Below are positions 14,433 to 16,940 of a DNA stretch of 16,940 nt, piece after piece; the first letter of the stretch is position 1; each line of letters begins with the position of its first letter. Below the pieces are notes generated by a model. That model did no database searches and was not told the DNA's origin. It saw nothing but the letters and a program-made list of their open reading frames with translations. Origin of the DNA: an uncultured Chloroflexota bacterium (GTDB taxonomy: Bacteria > Chloroflexota > Anaerolineae > Aggregatilineales > Phototrophicaceae); contig CALKIA010000532.1 of the NCBI GenBank assembly GCA_937988705.1, positions 1 to 16,940 on the forward strand. Reading direction: 5' to 3'. Position numbers and translations under genes: made by a program.

Positions 14433-16007
14433 TTAATCTCTTCTTCTCTTTCCCAAGTCATGCAAGATCGTCGCGGCCGCATTGCGACCCGCCGCGCCCA
14501 TGATCCCGCCGCCGGGGTGTGTGCTCGCGCCCGTCAGGTACAGCCCCTTGACCGGGGCGCGATACGTGCTCATGCTCAGCGCCGGGCGCAGCATGAACAT
14601 CTGATCGATGGACATCTCCAGATGCATGACGTTGCCCCGATGCAAGCCGAGTTCGCGTTCCAGATAGAGTGGTGTCTCCACCAGCCAGTCGATCACGTTA
14701 TCTTTGGTCATGTTGGGCGCATAGCGGCGCAGCACGCCGAGCACCTTGTCAGCCTCGCGTTCGCCAATGTCATCCCATGACTCGCCGTTCGCCAGCTCAT
14801 ACGGAAAATACTGCGCCCACAGAAACAGCACATGCTTGCCTTCGGGCGCGAGTGTGGGATCAGACGCGCTCCACGTCATGGCGATGATTGCGGGATCGCT
14901 CGACGGACGTCCACCGAGATAATCGCCGTAGGCGCGTTCGAGATAGGCCATGTCCGGACACATGAACTGCATGCCGATGTGATGATCGCCGAACGCCTTG
15001 CCCGCCGGAGTCGGCAGCGCGGTGTAGTTTGGCAGCTCGTGGACGGCGGCGCGGATCACCATGCCGAAGCCGTTGCCGATGCGCGATCGTTCGATCAGCG
15101 TGCGCTTATCGTTCGGCAGATCGTCGCCCAGCAGCTTCATCGTCGTGTGGATGTGTGCACCGCTGACTACGGCTTTCGCTGCGGTGAAGCGTTCGCCGCT
15201 GGCCGTCTCCGCACCGACCACCCGCCCATTCTCACTGAGCAGGCGCGTCACGGGCTGATTGAGCAGCACCTGACCGCCATGCGCCTCGATCATCTTTTGC
15301 AGCGCCTGCGTGAGCTGGCCTGATCCGCCGCGTGGACGCTTCACGCCGCTCTCGTGATACATGGGATGCCAGAGCGCGAACGGCGCGGAGAACGGTTCGG
15401 TCGGCGGCGGGCCAGACTGCGCCGCCATCCACGCGATCAACGCCGGGACACGCGGATCGCTGAATGACTGCTTGAGCACCTGCCCGTAGCCGCGAATGAG
15501 GTCGTTGAGCTGATCCATCCCATTGCGATTGAAGCCCTGCCCGAAGATCATGTAGCGTCCGAGGTTGAGCGGCGTCGGCGCGTGCATGAACGCCCCGACC
15601 ATCCCTTCGGCCATCGGTTTCCACTTGTTGATGAATTTGCGGTAGTTCTCCGCGTCGACGGGTGACATCTGCGCGATGCTCTCAATCGTCCGTTCGACAT
15701 CGCGCCACACGGTGAAATGCGAGCCATCGGGGAAGGGCGCGAAGAACAGCGGGTCGAGGTCGATGTAATCCAGCCCGTACTTTTCGAGTTCGAGATCGCG
15801 CACAATCGGCGTGTGGTTGATGAGGATATGGGCCGATCCGCCGAGGTCGAACTTGAAACCGGGCACGATCTCTTCGGTGACGACTGCACCGCCCGCCTTA
15901 TGCCGCCGCTCGATGACGAGCACTTTGTAACCCGCTTGCGCTAAATAGCCCGCACAGACCAGCGCGTTATGTCCCGCGCCGACGACCAGAATGTCACAGT
16001 CTGCCAT
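14433..16007 (-). CDS. crtO: CrtO-type carotenoid ketolase/desaturase-family FAD oxidoreductase
   Basis: This 524-residue FAD-dependent amine-oxidase-fold enzyme is most like CrtO, the beta-ring 4-ketolase related to phytoene desaturase CrtI (about 500-540 residues). Seen: an N-terminal dinucleotide-binding motif VVGAGHNALVCAGYLAQAG (8-26), IERRHKAGGAVVTEE (32-46), FKFDLGGSAHILI (51-63), PRGGSGQLTQALQKMIEAHG in the middle, and the C-terminal flavin signature YLTGASTHPGGGIMGAAGRN (490-509), preceded by HLEMSIDQMFMLRP, which CrtO shares. ATG 16007 lies 7 bases after the stop of the SDR gene; codons further upstream overlap that gene and are not family-like. The last five residues and stop lie in the outer, imperfect part of the cassette repeat. 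It could instead be a desaturase or another pigment oxidase. Confidence 0.85.
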   Translation of the reverse strand: MADCDILVVGAGHNALVCAGYLAQAGYKVLVIERRHKAGGAVVTEEIVPGFKFDLGGSAHILINHTPIVRDLELEKYGLDYIDLDPLFFAPFPDGSHFTVWRDVERTIESIAQMSPVDAENYRKFINKWKPMAEGMVGAFMHAPTPLNLGRYMIFGQGFNRNGMDQLNDLIRGYGQVLKQSFSDPRVPALIAWMAAQSGPPPTEPFSAPFALWHPMYHESGVKRPRGGSGQLTQALQKMIEAHGGQVLLNQPVTRLLSENGRVVGAETASGERFTAAKAVVSGAHIHTTMKLLGDDLPNDKRTLIERSRIGNGFGMVIRAAVHELPNYTALPTPAGKAFGDHHIGMQFMCPDMAYLERAYGDYLGGRPSSDPAIIAMTWSASDPTLAPEGKHVLFLWAQYFPYELANGESWDDIGEREADKVLGVLRRYAPNMTKDNVIDWLVETPLYLERELGLHRGNVMHLEMSIDQMFMLRPALSMSTYRAPVKGLYLTGASTHPGGGIMGAAGRNAAATILHDLGKRRRD

Positions 16008-16014
16008 GAAGTTC

Positions 16015-16701
16015 TCAATCTGTTTTGAGTGCCGCGAAGAGATTTTGCCAGTACTCCGCGCGATCCAGCGGATGCGGATCGCCGGGGATATTGACGATTT
16101 CGAAGGTGGTGTGGTACGTGGTGATGTTGTCCAGCGCGTGACACGCCGCCGCTGCGACATCGTTACGGCTGATGATGCCGCTGATCTTATCGCCCTGATC
16201 GACCTGCACGCCCGCCATGCCGCCGGGTTGATCGGTTAGCCCGCCGGGACGAATGATCGTATACGCCAAGCCGCTCTCACGCAGCGCGTTTTCGCCTTTG
16301 AGCTTCCAATCGAGCACACGCCCAAAGTTGTTCAGCGGGTGTTCGCTGTGCGTGACCAGCGCCGACGAGATGAGGATAAAGCGCTGCACGCCCGCCGTTT
16401 GCGCCGCATTGACGAGATTGCGCACACCCTCATAATCGACGCGCTCCGGCCGGTCATCACCTACGGGAACGCGCGTTCCGGTCGCGCAGATGACCGCCCG
16501 CACCCCGGCCATGGCGGGCGTTAACGTCGCGGCATCAAGCGTGCTGCCCACCACAAATTCGACGCCTTCACCGAGCACTCCCTGCGCCTTGGCCTGATTG
16601 CGTACCAGCGCCCGCACTCCGTAGCCCGCCGTTTTCAGCTTGCCGACGATCTGCTGTCCCGTGCCGCCCGTCGCTCCGGCGACAAGAATGGTTTCTGGCA
16701 T
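16015..16701 (-). CDS. Atypical SDR / NAD(P)H-binding protein
   Basis: This 228-residue Rossmann-fold protein is of the NAD(P)H-binding, NmrA-like atypical SDR type. Seen: the glycine-rich loop VAGATGGTGQQIVG (7-20), VICATGTR (70-77), VDYEGVRNLVNAA (88-100), FILISSALV (108-116), the lysine in DWKLKGENAL (131-140), where classical SDRs have YxxxK, and YTIIRPGGLTDQPGG (147-161). The usual catalytic tyrosine is not in place, so it may sense or shuttle NAD(P) rather than act as a classical dehydrogenase. AGGGTG lies 6 bases before the ATG. It is directly upstream of crtO with a 7-base gap and is therefore almost certainly in the same transcript. Its substrate is unknown. Confidence 0.88.
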   Translation of the reverse strand: MPETILVAGATGGTGQQIVGKLKTAGYGVRALVRNQAKAQGVLGEGVEFVVGSTLDAATLTPAMAGVRAVICATGTRVPVGDDRPERVDYEGVRNLVNAAQTAGVQRFILISSALVTHSEHPLNNFGRVLDWKLKGENALRESGLAYTIIRPGGLTDQPGGMAGVQVDQGDKISGIISRNDVAAAACHALDNITTYHTTFEIVNIPGDPHPLDRAEYWQNLFAALKTD

Positions 16702-16732
16702 AGTTTCACCCTCTGCTCTCTGTGCTTATTGC

Positions 16733-16815
16733 CTCGCCTCACCCCTGCACCCACGCAAGCGGGTAATCTGTCTCCCCTCCCTGAATTCGGGGAGGGGCTG
16801 GGGGTGGGGTGAGCA
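16733..16815. repeat. GAATTC-family hairpin repeat
   Basis: The stem CCCCTCCC/GGGGAGGGG (16774-16797) has GAATTC in its loop and a G-rich right flank, as at 12991-13096. Its left end contains the inverted copy CCCACGCAAGCGGG (16750-16763 approximately) of a motif from the second hairpin of that element. It lies upstream of the SDR gene. Confidence 0.88.
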
Positions 16816-16826
16816 GTTCAAACAAC

Positions 16827-16846
16827 GGACGAGGTATACCTCGTCC
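16827..16846. repeat. 20-bp perfect palindrome, copy 3
   Basis: GGACGAGGTATACCTCGTCC is self-complementary and is followed by CTACAG, as copy 2 is. It differs from copy 1 at position 9 (C to T) and, in compensation, at position 12 (G to A). Confidence 0.95.
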
Positions 16847-16885
16847 CTACAGCGGTCTTCGCCCAATTTAGGGGGTGAGGCTCGC

Positions 16886-16940
16886 TTAGCTTGTCACCCG
16901 GTCGCTCGCCTCGTCCAGCGCGGCGACCTCATCGGCGGTC
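16886..16940 (-). CDS. C-terminal end of a gene running off the window, aldo/keto-reductase-like
   Basis: Only 17 codons and a TAA stop are visible. They read TADEVAALDEASDRVTS, which resembles the C-terminal tail typical of aldo/keto reductases (T-x-E-x-x-x-L-D-E-x-S). The reading frame is open to the window edge; one of the other two minus-strand frames here is broken by a stop. The family call rests on a very short match. The gene lies on the same strand as the carotenoid cluster, upstream of the SDR gene and separated from it by repeats. Confidence 0.45.
   Translation of the reverse strand, partial: TADEVAALDEASDRVTS

Noticed and set aside
16008..16160. Possible 51-residue N-terminal extension of the CrtO-like protein
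   Set aside because: It lies wholly within the SDR gene in another frame, and the FAD-binding motif starts properly just after ATG 16007.
16711..16728. CTCTGCTCTCTGTGC-like stretch resembling the GxxExxY cassette arm
   Set aside because: The match is short and broken, with no partner arm or tandem 9-mers nearby.
2860..16851. Repeated palindromes as a CRISPR array
   Set aside because: Copies are few, irregularly placed up to 14 kb apart, with no regular spacers and no cas genes.

Overview
The window looks like a stretch of chromosome from a high-GC, free-living bacterium, most likely of the phylum Chloroflexota. That placement is inference. It rests on the style of the dispersed hairpin repeats (C-tract/GAATTC/G-tract hairpins and GGACGAG...CTCGTCC palindromes lying between genes and once inside a gene), on the HerA-like and Clp-N protein types, and on a carotenoid gene set resembling that of pigmented Chloroflexota and Deinococcus. 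I see no rRNA, tRNA, CRISPR array, phage gene or transposase.

Left part (1-7.6 kb) holds ordinary single genes. They are a large HerA-like ATPase (+), a two-gene operon of paralogous HemG-type flavodoxins (-, 8-bp overlap), a Clp-N protein without an AAA+ motor (+, with a clear extended -10 promoter), a GT-B glycosyltransferase (-, converging on the Clp-N gene with a 7-bp gap), a DUF4256 protein (+) and a small SpoIIAA/STAS-like protein (-).

Right part (7.7-16.7 kb) is entirely on the minus strand and reads from right to left. The order is an SDR-like NAD(P)-binding protein, a CrtO-type carotenoid oxidoreductase, a GxxExxY nuclease-like gene carried in an inverted-repeat cassette, a fused CrtYc-CrtYd lycopene cyclase, a small membrane protein, a Nudix hydrolase, a tocopherol-cyclase-family protein, a CruF-type carotenoid hydratase, a PlsY-family acyltransferase and a CruG/HpnB-like GT2 glycosyltransferase. 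The tocopherol-cyclase-like, cruF and plsY genes overlap one another (ATGA, then 11 bp) and are surely co-translated. Together these enzymes could cyclise lycopene, hydrate the psi-end, add a keto group, glycosylate the new hydroxyl and perhaps acylate the sugar, giving a polar membrane carotenoid. The product is inferred. The genes for phytoene synthesis and desaturation (crtE, crtB, crtI) are not in the window. The last 55 bases hold the end of another minus-strand gene, possibly an aldo/keto reductase.

The most striking non-coding observations are: the inverted-repeat cassette that carries the GxxExxY gene and separates crtO from the lycopene cyclase gene; three 20-bp perfect palindromes that differ from one another only by compensated changes; and a dispersed hairpin repeat sitting in frame inside cruF, where it encodes about 23 extra residues.
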